Positions 23,685-31,522 of a stretch of DNA of 37,167 bases are shown here, in pieces. A program made the position numbers and the translations under genes. Within the stretch, counting starts at the first letter, position 1; every line of letters begins with the position of its first letter. Source of the DNA: a virus. The notes under the pieces are model-generated. The model did not search any database. It was not told where the DNA came from and saw nothing but the letters and a program-made list of their open reading frames with translations. The stretch is taken from the IMG/VR virus record IMGVR_UViG_3300025647_000011, positions 1-37,167 of that record. One strand, 5' to 3'.

Positions 23685-24329
23685 ATGGCTAAAACAGACT
23701 TTAAACCCGTAATGATCCGCAATGTGGAATTTAAATATCCACGGCTCAACGCCTGTTACCGTTACAATACTTCGGAAAAGAAGAGCGAAGAGTGCGCGCC
23801 AACAGCGTCAAACGCGGCTTACTCTATCGCTTGGGAGATGTCAGCTGATGACGCTAAAACGCTGCACGCCGATCTGAAGGCACATTATGAGACGTGCCAG
23901 ACAAAAGCGCCATTCGGTAAGATTTTCGGCATGAAGAAACTTGACAGCGGCAACTATGAGTTCCGCGCCAAGCGCAACGGCACGAATAGCCAAGGCCAGC
24001 AGAACGAAAAGCCTCGCGTCATTGATGGCATGAAGCAGCCGTTGGCCGACACAGCTTTCTGGGGTGGCTCAAAGGGCAGCATCAAGGTGACAGCGTATCC
24101 CGTGACTGATCCAGACGGCAACGGTGGCATATCGCTGCTGATCGACACCGTGCAGGTCACTCACGCAGTCTACGGCGGCGGCGGCCTCGATGACTTTGAC
24201 GAAGTGCCGACAACAATGGCTGGCGGTGTTGACGCATCGCTAGATGACTTTGGCCCAGCCGCCGCACCAGCTCAGTCACCAGCGCAGGACATGGCCGACG
24301 CGCTTGACGGGGACGAAATTCCCTTTTGA
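23685..24329 (+). CDS. Single-stranded DNA-binding protein
   Basis: A 214-aa protein with an OB-fold-like core (FKPVMIRNVEFKYPRL, APFGKIFGMKKLDSGNYEFRAKRNG region, GSIKVTAYPVTD, ISLLIDTVQVTHAVYGGGG) and an acidic tail ending DGDEIPF, as in T7 gp2.5-type and bacterial SSB proteins, where the tip recruits partners. Likely coats ssDNA during replication and annealing. GGAGAAAAACAG precedes ATG. A hairpin follows the stop. Confidence 0.8.
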   Translation: MAKTDFKPVMIRNVEFKYPRLNACYRYNTSEKKSEECAPTASNAAYSIAWEMSADDAKTLHADLKAHYETCQTKAPFGKIFGMKKLDSGNYEFRAKRNGTNSQGQQNEKPRVIDGMKQPLADTAFWGGSKGSIKVTAYPVTDPDGNGGISLLIDTVQVTHAVYGGGGLDDFDEVPTTMAGGVDASLDDFGPAAAPAQSPAQDMADALDGDEIPF

Positions 24330-24338
24330 GCATAAGAA

Positions 24339-24370
24339 AACCCCCGGCAGTTGGGACGCTGCCGGGGGTT
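24339..24370. terminator. Strong hairpin between SSB and primase-helicase genes
   Basis: A perfect 12-bp stem AACCCCCGGCAG/CTGCCGGGGGTT with an 8-base loop. In the rightward direction no T-run follows, so it would pause or protect RNA rather than fully terminate; leftward it is followed by TTTTCTT. Probably reduces primase-helicase relative to SSB. Confidence 0.65.
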
Positions 24371-24413
24371 AAAGTGAAAGCGAACCCACGATTGGATGGA
24401 GAAAGGTCCGAAC

Positions 24414-26717
24414 ATGCACAGACTAACAAAGACAAGCGACGTTGGCAAGAAAGAGCTGCTACTTGCAGCCGGTGCGCGCGACACTCGCATTAATCAAACC
24501 GGGTCAGAGTACGACGGCATCACAATCGGCAAAATAGCTAAGCTCGTCAGCGAGCCACAGGCGACCGAAAAGGCCGACGCATTATTTTTCATTCCGTCAA
24601 CTTACCGCGAACACGATGGCAGAAGCCACGCGACACAGCGCGAGCATGGAGAGTATTGGATGCTGGCCGTTGATGTTGACGAGGGCGACCCATCGCTCAC
24701 TGAGGTCAAGTCAGCCGTTGAGCGAGTCACAGGCAACGCATCCTCACTGATCTATTCGTCATCCGGGGCAACAGAAGACAATCGCAAGTGGCGTGCGCTT
24801 ATCCCGCTGTCAGAGCCGATCAGCGGTGAGGACTACGTTGACGCCCAGCTGGCACTGTTTGACCTTATGCAGCAGGAAGGCATCACTTGTGATGCAGCCC
24901 TCTCACGCACTGGTCAGCCGATCTATCTGCCAAATGTGCCGCCAGCTCGACGTGATAACTTCGGACAGCCAGAGTTTTATCACGGGCTGCGCAATCGAGG
25001 TGAGGGTCTGCTTATCCCAACCGAGAGCAAAATCTGGGCAAACCTTGAGTTTCGCCGCAAGAATGAAGCCATCGCAGCAGAACGCGCCGCCGCCGAGCGT
25101 CAAGTTCGTGCGCAAAATCGTGCGCAACAGAGAAAAGATTTCGATGACGTTGATCCAGTTGCCGAGTTCAACCGTAATAATACAATAGCCGACATGATGC
25201 TGCGCCACGGCTACGAGAAACTTGGCCGATCAGACAGCTACCGCTCCCCAATGCAAACGTCTGGCTCACACGCCACTAAAGATTTTGGCACGCATTGGGT
25301 CAGCCTGTCAGGCTCAGACCGGGCGGCTGGCATTGGCCAGACCAGCGCAGAGTTTTGCTGGGGCGATGCCTTCGATCTTTACTGTTACTTTGAACATGAC
25401 AACGACATGCGAGCCGCCGTGCGAACTTACGCCGCCGAGCTGCGGCCCAGTAAGTTTGATGAGGTCAACCAACAGTTACCTGAGCCAGATGACGGGCTGG
25501 ATGACTTTGACACTATACCCGACCCCGAGATTGAGCCTGAGAGCCAACCTGAGCCTGTACAGAGGCTTGAATGGCCGACTCCGGTCGGAACTATCGACGA
25601 GGCAAGTTTACCTCGCAGGCGGTGGATTTACGGGCATCACCACATTCGCGGCTTCGTCAGCGTCACGGCGTCAGCTGGTGGCATCGGCAAAACCTCGCTC
25701 ACAATGGTTGAAGCGCTGGCTGTGGTCACTGGTCGGCCACTGCTGGGCGAGAAGGTGCATGAGCCAACAAATGTTTGGATCGTCAACCTAGAAGATGACA
25801 TGGCCGAAATGCAAATCAGGCTGGCCGCCGCCATGAAGCAACATAACGTCACGCACCCGGAGATAGCTGGCAAACTATTCATGGATGCGGAAGACACAAT
25901 TGGCATCACGCTGGCTGCGGAAACCAGAGACGGCATCGAGACCAATGACGCCTTCCTGAGCCACATGCGAGACAAGATAAAAGCCAACGACATCGGCCTT
26001 GTGATAATTGATCCATTCATCTCAACGCACGAAGTCAACGAGAACTCGAATATGAGTGTGCAGAAGGTGGTCGCAATGCTGCGCCAGCTGGCCAGAGAGG
26101 CTGGCTGTGCCGTGCATGTGGTTCACCATGTGCGCAAAGGCAACGGAGAGGATGCCGATATTGACAGCGTGCGCGGCGCAGGCTCACTGATTGGGGCGTG
26201 TAGAGCAGCTAGAATAATCAACAAAGTTAAGTTTGAGGACGCCGTGGCGCTCGGTGTGCCAGAGGCCAGCGCGACAGGTGTGTTCCGGGTAGATGACGGG
26301 AAGGCCAATCTCAGCGCACCTCTGCCAGCTGACAAGGCAATCTACCGGCGCATGGTCAGCACAAAGCTCGACAACGGAGACTCGTGCGGCGTGGCCGTTG
26401 AGTTCAAGCTGCCCGATCAGTGGGCGGGCATGACGACCCGTGTGGTCAACAACATGCTCGATCTGATCGACAAAGGCCCAGAGGACGGCGAGAAGTATTC
26501 TATCAGGCCGCAGGACAAGCAGCGCTGGGTTGGCTCGGTCATCACAGGTTACAGGTTCTCAGACCTAGACCACACAAAGACAGCAGGGCAGGCAAAGGCA
26601 ATCCTGCGCCAGTGGAATGACGAAGGTCTGCTGGAGGAAATTGTCTATCACAGCCCAAGCCAGCGCAGGGAGCGCAAGGGCGTCGTATCGACGGGCAGAG
26701 TTGGGGAGGTAAACTGA
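24414..26717 (+). CDS. Primase-helicase replication protein (RepA-like AAA ATPase)
   Basis: A 767-aa protein. The N-terminal domain has 'YWMLAVDVDEGDP' (Asp87, Asp89) and 'WRALIPL', with 'CDAALSRTGQPIYLPNVPP' near 160-178, resembling an archaeo-eukaryotic-type primase. The C-terminal ATPase has Walker A 'ASAGGIGKTS' (419-428) and Walker B 'GLVIIDPFIS' (528-537), as in RepA/KaiC-like hexameric helicases. Start 24414 is chosen over 24396 because GGAGAAAGG lies 8 bases upstream. Candidate initiator at the downstream repeats. Confidence 0.85.
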   Translation: MHRLTKTSDVGKKELLLAAGARDTRINQTGSEYDGITIGKIAKLVSEPQATEKADALFFIPSTYREHDGRSHATQREHGEYWMLAVDVDEGDPSLTEVKSAVERVTGNASSLIYSSSGATEDNRKWRALIPLSEPISGEDYVDAQLALFDLMQQEGITCDAALSRTGQPIYLPNVPPARRDNFGQPEFYHGLRNRGEGLLIPTESKIWANLEFRRKNEAIAAERAAAERQVRAQNRAQQRKDFDDVDPVAEFNRNNTIADMMLRHGYEKLGRSDSYRSPMQTSGSHATKDFGTHWVSLSGSDRAAGIGQTSAEFCWGDAFDLYCYFEHDNDMRAAVRTYAAELRPSKFDEVNQQLPEPDDGLDDFDTIPDPEIEPESQPEPVQRLEWPTPVGTIDEASLPRRRWIYGHHHIRGFVSVTASAGGIGKTSLTMVEALAVVTGRPLLGEKVHEPTNVWIVNLEDDMAEMQIRLAAAMKQHNVTHPEIAGKLFMDAEDTIGITLAAETRDGIETNDAFLSHMRDKIKANDIGLVIIDPFISTHEVNENSNMSVQKVVAMLRQLAREAGCAVHVVHHVRKGNGEDADIDSVRGAGSLIGACRAARIINKVKFEDAVALGVPEASATGVFRVDDGKANLSAPLPADKAIYRRMVSTKLDNGDSCGVAVEFKLPDQWAGMTTRVVNNMLDLIDKGPEDGEKYSIRPQDKQRWVGSVITGYRFSDLDHTKTAGQAKAILRQWNDEGLLEEIVYHSPSQRRERKGVVSTGRVGEVN

Positions 26718-27043
26718 TGAGACGTGAGTGGACGGGCGATTACAGCGATTGCTTTTACAGATACAATGACGGCGAAGAAGAGCAGAACGCGATGGAGTTC
26801 GCCGACTTTGCCAACGCTAACCCGCATGTGAGTTTCTACTGGCCAAATCACGAGGTCGCGCCGTGGCACTTGCAATGTATAATCGAGATCAAGGGCGAGA
26901 TCACAGAGCTGAACTTCTGGCCACACAAGTCAAAGGGCCAGTTTAAGTATGAGAAAGCCATTGAGCCGCTAAGCAAGTTTATTGATGAGTTTAACAGCAG
27001 GCTGCAACCAAACGACGAGGATGATTTCGATGTTATCGAGTAG
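26717..27043 (+). CDS. Small acidic protein after primase-helicase
   Basis: A 108-aa protein: 'DYSDCFYRYNDGEEEQNAMEFADFA', aromatic strands 'HVSFYWPNHEVAPWHLQCIIEI', and an acidic end (NDEDDFDVIE). Starts on the primase-helicase stop (TGATG). Its last codons abut the first of the TGACGC repeats. No family recognised. Confidence 0.7.
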   Translation: MRREWTGDYSDCFYRYNDGEEEQNAMEFADFANANPHVSFYWPNHEVAPWHLQCIIEIKGEITELNFWPHKSKGQFKYEKAIEPLSKFIDEFNSRLQPNDEDDFDVIE

Positions 27044-27210
27044 TGCGTCAGTGGAAAATTTCAGTGACGCATGTGTGACGCGCAGTGACGCATTGCTGAA
27101 ATCAGGTCAATTTGTGGGTGATTCGGAAATCGAGCAAACCCCTTATTTATATAGTGCGTCAGTGGATTTGCTGAATTTTCCTACGGAAAATTTACCTCCA
27201 GTGACGCACT
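27042..27210. repeat. TGACGCA/TGCGTCA repeat cluster, candidate origin
   Basis: Six copies of a TGACGC core in both orientations: 27044-27050, 27065-27071, 27076-27082, 27086-27092, 27155-27161 and 27202-27208. Longer forms AGTGCGTCAGTGG (27042, 27153) and CCAGTGACGCACT (27198) are near inverted copies. GGAAAATTT appears twice and an AT tract TTATTTATATA lies at 27143-27153. The stretch 27044-27363 has no supported gene. Iteron clusters plus AT tract beside a replication initiator suggest an origin; a regulator operator is the alternative. Confidence 0.65.
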
Positions 27211-27233
27211 TTGTCAAGGCGCAGGTCTTAAAA

Positions 27234-27265
27234 AGAGTTCGCAAAAGCGAACACTCTCTTTTTTT
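27234..27265 (+). terminator. Terminator after the replication operon
   Basis: Stem GTTCGC/GCGAAC with loop AAAA, extended by AGAG/CTCT around a small bulge, then a run of seven T. It lies 190 bases after the last replication gene. Confidence 0.8.
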
Positions 27266-27272
27266 GAGACGA

Positions 27273-27353
27273 CCAGCAGCTCCACTGTCCCGCCTTCCTT
27301 CGCTGGCGCGAAGTCGGGCCAGAGGCGCAGCTTTGCGTCCTAACTCCTGCTGG
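27273..27353 (+). ncRNA. Candidate three-way-junction RNA
   Basis: An outer 7-bp pair CCAGCAG (27273-27279)/CTGCTGG (27347-27353) encloses two hairpins: CTTCGC-tggc-GCGAAG (27298-27313) inside CCCG/CGGG (27289-27318), and GGCGCA-gctt-TGCGTC (27324-27339). It follows a terminator and precedes the gene at 27388 by 34 bases, so it may be a leader element or small RNA. Not a tRNA. Alternative pairings exist. Confidence 0.35.
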
Positions 27354-27387
27354 CAGGGTTATCATGGCTTACGGGAGCTGGTCCACA

Positions 27388-27981
27388 ATGGTTAAAAAAG
27401 CAAAAGCCAAGTCGGATAAGGCTAAAGCGGCGATGGCCAATCGTGGCACGTTTGAGAGCAAGCATACAAACTATGGCAAGCCGATCCACTACAAGGTAGC
27501 AGCAGCGGTCGAGCCGTTTAGCTTTGCGTCAGCGGCGGCGGCTAAGGTGTGGGGAGATACGCTGGTTGATTGCGTGCCGCCAGCATATGCGCTGCGTTAC
27601 CGTGAGCTGAGAGGTAATCTGGAGGCCGCAATGGTCGCAGAAGATTACACGCTGTGTGTCGAGCTGGCCACAAGCCTGATTAAAGCGCTCAAGATGATGA
27701 ACGTGAAGGCGAGACAGGATGGACATGAGCCGCCGAAGGTTGACGGGCATATAGCCGAGTTTAAGGGGAAGACATACTGCTTCCTCGCCAGCGGCGATCT
27801 AGCAGCTGTCAGGCGCAAGTATCCAACGTGGGCCGTGTATCATATCAGCGAAGTCTGCGCCGTCATGAGCGTGCGCACAGATGAGATGATGGCAGCTGTG
27901 ACGAAAGAGTTTGCCGGGGCGAAGGTTGTAGAAGTCCGGGTGTTTGATGATGAAATTAACTTTGAACCAACAGGAGAGTGA
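27388..27981 (+). CDS. Unknown protein downstream of candidate origin
   Basis: A 197-aa protein from ATG 27388: a Lys/Ala-rich basic N-terminus (KKAKAKSDKAKAAMANRG), then an alpha/beta body with 'YALRYRELRGNLEAAMVAEDYTLCVELA', 'IAEFKGKTYCFLASGDLAAVRRKYPTWAVYHISEV' and an acidic C-terminus. ATG 27364 is an in-frame alternative; GGGAG lies 11 bases before 27388. No family recognised. The basic tail could contact nucleic acid. Confidence 0.7.
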   Translation: MVKKAKAKSDKAKAAMANRGTFESKHTNYGKPIHYKVAAAVEPFSFASAAAAKVWGDTLVDCVPPAYALRYRELRGNLEAAMVAEDYTLCVELATSLIKALKMMNVKARQDGHEPPKVDGHIAEFKGKTYCFLASGDLAAVRRKYPTWAVYHISEVCAVMSVRTDEMMAAVTKEFAGAKVVEVRVFDDEINFEPTGE

Positions 27982-27982
27982 G

Positions 27983-28279
27983 ATGACGAAGAATGTACGC
28001 ACGACGGTGCTGGAGGAAGCCATCGGGCTGATTAACGGGCCAAGACAAGCTCACTATGGGACGCCGCAGGAGAACTTCGGTGCAACGTCGCATATGTGGT
28101 CAGCATATCTGGGCATCAAGGTGTCGCCCGGCGACGTGTGCAGGCTCATGTGCTTGCTCAAGCTGGCTAGGCTGCGCAATGGGCCGCATCACGATAGCAG
28201 CTGCGACGGCGCTGCATACTTGGCGCTCGGCTGTGAGCTGGATGAGGGTATGCTTGACGTGCCGACAGAGCAGCCTTAA
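27983..28279 (+). CDS. DUF6378-like protein
   Basis: A 98-aa protein with 'VLEEAIGLINGPRQAHYGTPQENFGATSHMWSAYLG', 'VSPGDVCRLMCLLKLARL' and 'DGAAYLALGCE', the layout of a helical phage family recalled as DUF6378 (distantly like MazG-type helical proteins). Start 27983 is selected because AGGAGAGTGAG precedes it; the longer frame begins inside the previous gene. Possible nucleotide-related role; not demonstrated. Confidence 0.75.
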   Translation: MTKNVRTTVLEEAIGLINGPRQAHYGTPQENFGATSHMWSAYLGIKVSPGDVCRLMCLLKLARLRNGPHHDSSCDGAAYLALGCELDEGMLDVPTEQP

Positions 28280-28319
28280 CGTAAGCAGCAGGCAGCGCAT
28301 CCTCCCGCGCTGTCCAACT

Positions 28320-28366
28320 TGCCCTCGACGGTTTTTGCATCCAGTTTGTCCGTCGGGGGCATTTTT
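28320..28366 (+). terminator. Terminator with large loop
   Basis: TGCCCTCGACGG (28320-28331) pairs with CCGTCGGGGGCA (28350-28361), 12 bp with one G-T pair, 18-base loop, followed by TTTTT. It ends the 27388-28279 unit. Confidence 0.8.
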
Positions 28367-28383
28367 GTATCTGGGGTAAACGT

Positions 28384-28593
28384 ATGACGTACAGAATTAG
28401 ACTGAGCCTTGACGTGGCCTGCGAGGATGATGACGCAGCGGAGGCAGAGCTGACATGGCTGGCGGAATACGTTGAAGAGCGGCTCAATCATGGAGCAGAC
28501 ATGCAGCGCGTTGTGCAAGCAATGGTCGAGGCTCTCGTTGAGCTTGGGGAAGATGCAGGGCTGATGGCTGGGGTAAATGATACCATACACTGA
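28384..28593 (+). CDS. Small acidic helical protein
   Basis: A 69-aa protein: 'YRIRLSLDVACEDDDAAEAELTWLAEYVEERLNHG' then 'VVQAMVEALVELGEDAGLMAG'. Acidic, mostly helical. It follows a terminator with only a GGGG-type binding site and no clear promoter, so expression may depend on read-through. No family recognised. Confidence 0.55.
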   Translation: MTYRIRLSLDVACEDDDAAEAELTWLAEYVEERLNHGADMQRVVQAMVEALVELGEDAGLMAGVNDTIH

Positions 28594-28962
28594 GCGAGGC
28601 TGTGCGTGAGCGTGCTGAAGCTCTCTGCAACACTGGTTGGCATCGACGCGCTGGGTGCGCTCGCTTAATTGAACGCTTGTTCAATTACAAGCCCTCAATA
28701 CTACATGTTGTGTTTGATGGTGCTGGCGCAGTTAACAATAACGCCGAAACAAGCTAAGTCACTGTAAACATTGATGGCATGATTTTACATATGATGGATT
28801 ATGGCATTTTTCTGTTAAACGACACCCCAAATAGCCCCCCCGGTCAGCGTTTCGACGGGGGAGTGTGTGTGTAGTTTTCCGCACGCACGCTCGCAAAAAA
28901 ATGTTGACCACCTATTCCAAAACAATTAACTGTTAAACGACACCAGATGGAGGATATGTCAA
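28594..28962. promoter_or_regulatory. Gene-free regulatory gap before HNH/terminase operon
   Basis: Holds a 15-bp direct repeat CTGTTAAACGACACC (28812-28826, 28930-28944), a C-rich/G-rich pair around 28835-28863, and a promoter candidate TTGACC 28904-28909, 17-base spacer, TAACTG 28927-28932, close before the HNH gene. No convincing gene. Its position before the terminase genes makes it a candidate region for the packaging site (cos/pac), but no such site is proved. Confidence 0.45.
28666..28687. repeat. Perfect inverted repeat, 9-bp arms
   Basis: TAATTGAAC (28666-28674) and GTTCAATTA (28679-28687) around GCTT. AT-rich symmetry is more like a repressor operator than a terminator because no T-run follows. 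Confidence 0.5.
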
Positions 28963-29559
28963 ATGTGCAGTAATTGTGATCGAGATGATGTCATGTCGCG
29001 TGGGTTGTGTTCGGCCTGTTATATGCGTGCGCGCCGCATACAGCAGAAAGGTGGCTTAGAGTTTCGCCGCCCGCGTGGTGAGAATGAGGCTCTAGCGCTG
29101 GCTAATAAGCGGCTCTGGCTGCATAGGTTTACGAGCAAGATCGTTGCGGCGGGCGACGGCTGCCACGAGTGGACGGGCGGCAAGACGAAGGGTGGCTACG
29201 GTATGTTTAACGCTATGGACCGCTCGATCTTGGCGCACCGCATGGTTTACCGCCTCGCGGGCAATGGTTTTCATGATGTTGTTATGCACACATGCGATAA
29301 CCCGAGTTGCTGCAATTTGGCCCACCTGCGCGGCGGTAGCTACAAGGACAACACGGCTGACATGGATGCGAAGGGGCGGCGTCGGCTTGGACGATCTGAC
29401 CACTTGCGTGATCGAGCGAGCCACCCTCGTGCTCGCGCAGTATTTACGCCGCTGGGTGAGTTTGCCTCTGCCGCGTTGGCCGCTGACGCGCATGGGCTTG
29501 CCGCTGGCACGGTTCAGCGAAAGTGCCGCGATGGTGAGGCTGGGTACGGTTACATTTAG
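28963..29559 (+). CDS. HNH endonuclease beside terminase
   Basis: A 198-aa protein: an N-terminal zinc-knuckle (CSNCDRDDVMSRGLCSACY), 'GCHEWTGGKTKGGYG', and HNH core 'AHRMVYRLAGNGFHDVVMHTCDNPSCCNLAHLRGG' followed by 'DNTADMDAKGR'. HNH enzymes next to terminase can assist cos cleavage and packaging (HK97 gp74 type), or be mobile. GGAGG lies 9 bases upstream. The stop codon lies in a 12-bp repeat shared with 28832-28843. Confidence 0.85.
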   Translation: MCSNCDRDDVMSRGLCSACYMRARRIQQKGGLEFRRPRGENEALALANKRLWLHRFTSKIVAAGDGCHEWTGGKTKGGYGMFNAMDRSILAHRMVYRLAGNGFHDVVMHTCDNPSCCNLAHLRGGSYKDNTADMDAKGRRRLGRSDHLRDRASHPRARAVFTPLGEFASAALAADAHGLAAGTVQRKCRDGEAGYGYI

Positions 29560-29628
29560 CCCCCCCGGCCCCCTCTTGCCAACCGACGCTCACTCAGAGT
29601 AAAATTTAAAAAAACGGGAGTTACCACG

Positions 29629-30132
29629 ATGGCTGGGAAGGCTTTACGCAAAAAGATATTAACGGAGGTCGCCAAGAATGGCGGCGCTGAGTATATATTC
29701 GATCGCCTGTCGTCTGGCACTACGCTGACGGCGATGGCCAAGGAGTTTGAGTGCAGTCGGGAATATTTGCGCAACAGTTTGCATACTGTGCCTGAGTACA
29801 AGACTGCGATGGAAAATGCCAAGTTGACGGCAGCTGACGCGCTGGTTGAGCAGGGCTTGGAGATGGTTGACGCGCTAGACGGCGGCAGCTCAACGCAGGA
29901 GATTGCTGCCACGCGCGAGAAGGTGCAGTGGCGCAAGTTTATGGCTGGCTCGTATAATCAGGAGCGCTACGGCAATCGGCCTCAGACCAATGTTACGATT
30001 AGCGTGAGCGACATGCACTTGGACGCGCTGCGCAAGGTTAATGCTGACTTGGCTCAGATTGATGCTGAGGACCGCCAGCGCGAGGCGATGGCTATTGACG
30101 CGGATTACGAGGATGTCACCGATGAGCAATGA
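29629..30132 (+). CDS. terS: Terminase small subunit
   Basis: A 167-aa protein with an N-terminal HTH-like region (about 22-58, IFDRLSSGTTLTAMAKEFECSREYLRNSLHTV), a helical middle (AMENAKLTAADALVEQGLEMVDAL) and acidic C-terminus. Small terminases bind the packaging site as a ring and load the large subunit. It overlaps the large subunit gene by 11 bp, giving tight coupling. Preceded by GGGAGTTACCACG. Confidence 0.82.
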   Translation: MAGKALRKKILTEVAKNGGAEYIFDRLSSGTTLTAMAKEFECSREYLRNSLHTVPEYKTAMENAKLTAADALVEQGLEMVDALDGGSSTQEIAATREKVQWRKFMAGSYNQERYGNRPQTNVTISVSDMHLDALRKVNADLAQIDAEDRQREAMAIDADYEDVTDEQ

Positions 30133-31522
30133 TAATCCGCTTGAGGAGTTTGTGCTGCGTTACCGCGATGACCCTGCGTTGTTTGTGCAGGAGGTGCTGG
30201 GCGCTACTCCGCACGATTATCAGGCTGAGTTTTTGCGGGCTGTTGCAGACGGTGAGCGCAAGGTTAGCATCCGCAGTGGCCACGGCACGGGCAAGTCCAC
30301 GTCGGCTAGTTGGATTATGCTGTGGTTTGTTTTGCTGCGTTTTCCAAATAAGGTTGTTGTGACAGCCCCCACATCCGGCCAGTTGTTTGATGCTTTGTTT
30401 GCCGAGCTAAAGCGTTGGATTAACGAGCTGCCGCCTCAGTTGAAGGTTTTGCTTACGGTTAAGTCTGACCGGGTTGAGTTGAACGCGGCTCCGAGCGAGG
30501 CTTTCATTTCGGCTAGGACGAGCCGTGCGGAGACGCCGGAAGCGTTGGCTGGGGTTCACTCGGAGAATGTGCTGTTAGTTGTGGACGAGGCTTCTGGTGT
30601 GCCTGAGAAGGTGTTTGAGGCTGCTGCTGGTTCAATGTCTGGCCACGCGGCTACTACAATTTTGCTGAGCAACCCGACGCGCTCGTCCGGCACGTTTTAC
30701 GAAAGTCAGACGCGGATGGCAGACAGCTGGTGGACACGGCGTTGGTCGTGCATAGATAGCCCGCTTGTGTCTGACGAGTTTGTTGACGAGATGCGCGCGA
30801 GGTATGGCGAGGAAAGCAATGCGTTTCGCATTCGTGTGCTTGGCGAGTTTCCTATGGCGGATGACGACACGATCATTCCGTTTCACTTGGTTGAGAGCGC
30901 GATACATCGTGATGTTGAGGTGACGCCTGACGTTAAGCCTATTTGGGGCTTGGACGTTGCGCGCTTTGGTTCGGACAAGACTGCGTTGTGCAAGCGGTAT
31001 GGCAATGTTGTGACTGAGATTACGTCTTGGCAGGGCTTGGATTTGATGCAGACTGTCGGCCGCGTTATGGCCGAATACGAAGGCTTATCGCCTTCTATGC
31101 GGCCCAGCGAGATACTAGTTGACAGTATTGGCGTTGGCGGCGGTGTGGTTGATAGGCTGCGCGAGCTTGGCGCGCCAGTCAGGGGCATTAACGTGGGCGA
31201 GGCTCCTGCTATGGGCAAGACGCACATGAACCTACGCAGCGAGCTTTGGTTTAAGACAAAGGGTTGGCTTGAGGATCGGTCGTGCAAGCTGCCAAACAAC
31301 GACCAGCTTCTCGCGGAGCTAACTGCAATACGCTACTCGTTTACATCGTCAGGCAAAATGAAGGCTGAAAGTAAAGATGAGATGCGCAAGCGCGGGTTGA
31401 GGTCGCCTGACCTTGCGGATGCGCTCTGCCTGACAATGGCCAGCGACGCTGCGACTGCGTTATCTGGCGCGATGTCAAGTTGGAAGCAATCTATTAAACG
31501 CAATTTGAAGGGTATCGCATGA
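30122..31522 (+). CDS. terL: Terminase large subunit
   Basis: A 466-aa protein. ATPase: Walker A 'SGHGTGKST' (52-60), Walker B 'LLVVDEASG' (151-159), coupling motif 'LLSNPTRSSGTF' (181-192). Nuclease: 'WGLDVARFGSD' (Asp278), 'ILVDSIGVGGGVVDRL' and 'SPDLADAL' (near 436). It pumps DNA into the prohead and cuts concatemers. Start 30122 is inside the small-subunit gene; the longer in-frame start at 30041 is not supported. All catalytic motifs appear intact. Confidence 0.95.
   Translation: MSNDNPLEEFVLRYRDDPALFVQEVLGATPHDYQAEFLRAVADGERKVSIRSGHGTGKSTSASWIMLWFVLLRFPNKVVVTAPTSGQLFDALFAELKRWINELPPQLKVLLTVKSDRVELNAAPSEAFISARTSRAETPEALAGVHSENVLLVVDEASGVPEKVFEAAAGSMSGHAATTILLSNPTRSSGTFYESQTRMADSWWTRRWSCIDSPLVSDEFVDEMRARYGEESNAFRIRVLGEFPMADDDTIIPFHLVESAIHRDVEVTPDVKPIWGLDVARFGSDKTALCKRYGNVVTEITSWQGLDLMQTVGRVMAEYEGLSPSMRPSEILVDSIGVGGGVVDRLRELGAPVRGINVGEAPAMGKTHMNLRSELWFKTKGWLEDRSCKLPNNDQLLAELTAIRYSFTSSGKMKAESKDEMRKRGLRSPDLADALCLTMASDAATALSGAMSSWKQSIKRNLKGIA

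Noticed and set aside
26982-27395. 137-aa rightward ORF spanning the repeat cluster, terminator and structured segment
   Set aside because: It crosses a clear terminator and repeat cluster, has no binding site, and its second half (Leu/Arg/Ser-rich) looks like chance translation of GC-rich DNA.
28790-28874. 27-aa ORF (MMDYGIFLLNDTPNS...) in the gap before the HNH gene
   Set aside because: No ribosome binding site, and it overlaps the 15-bp direct repeat and C-rich element, which are better explained as regulatory DNA.
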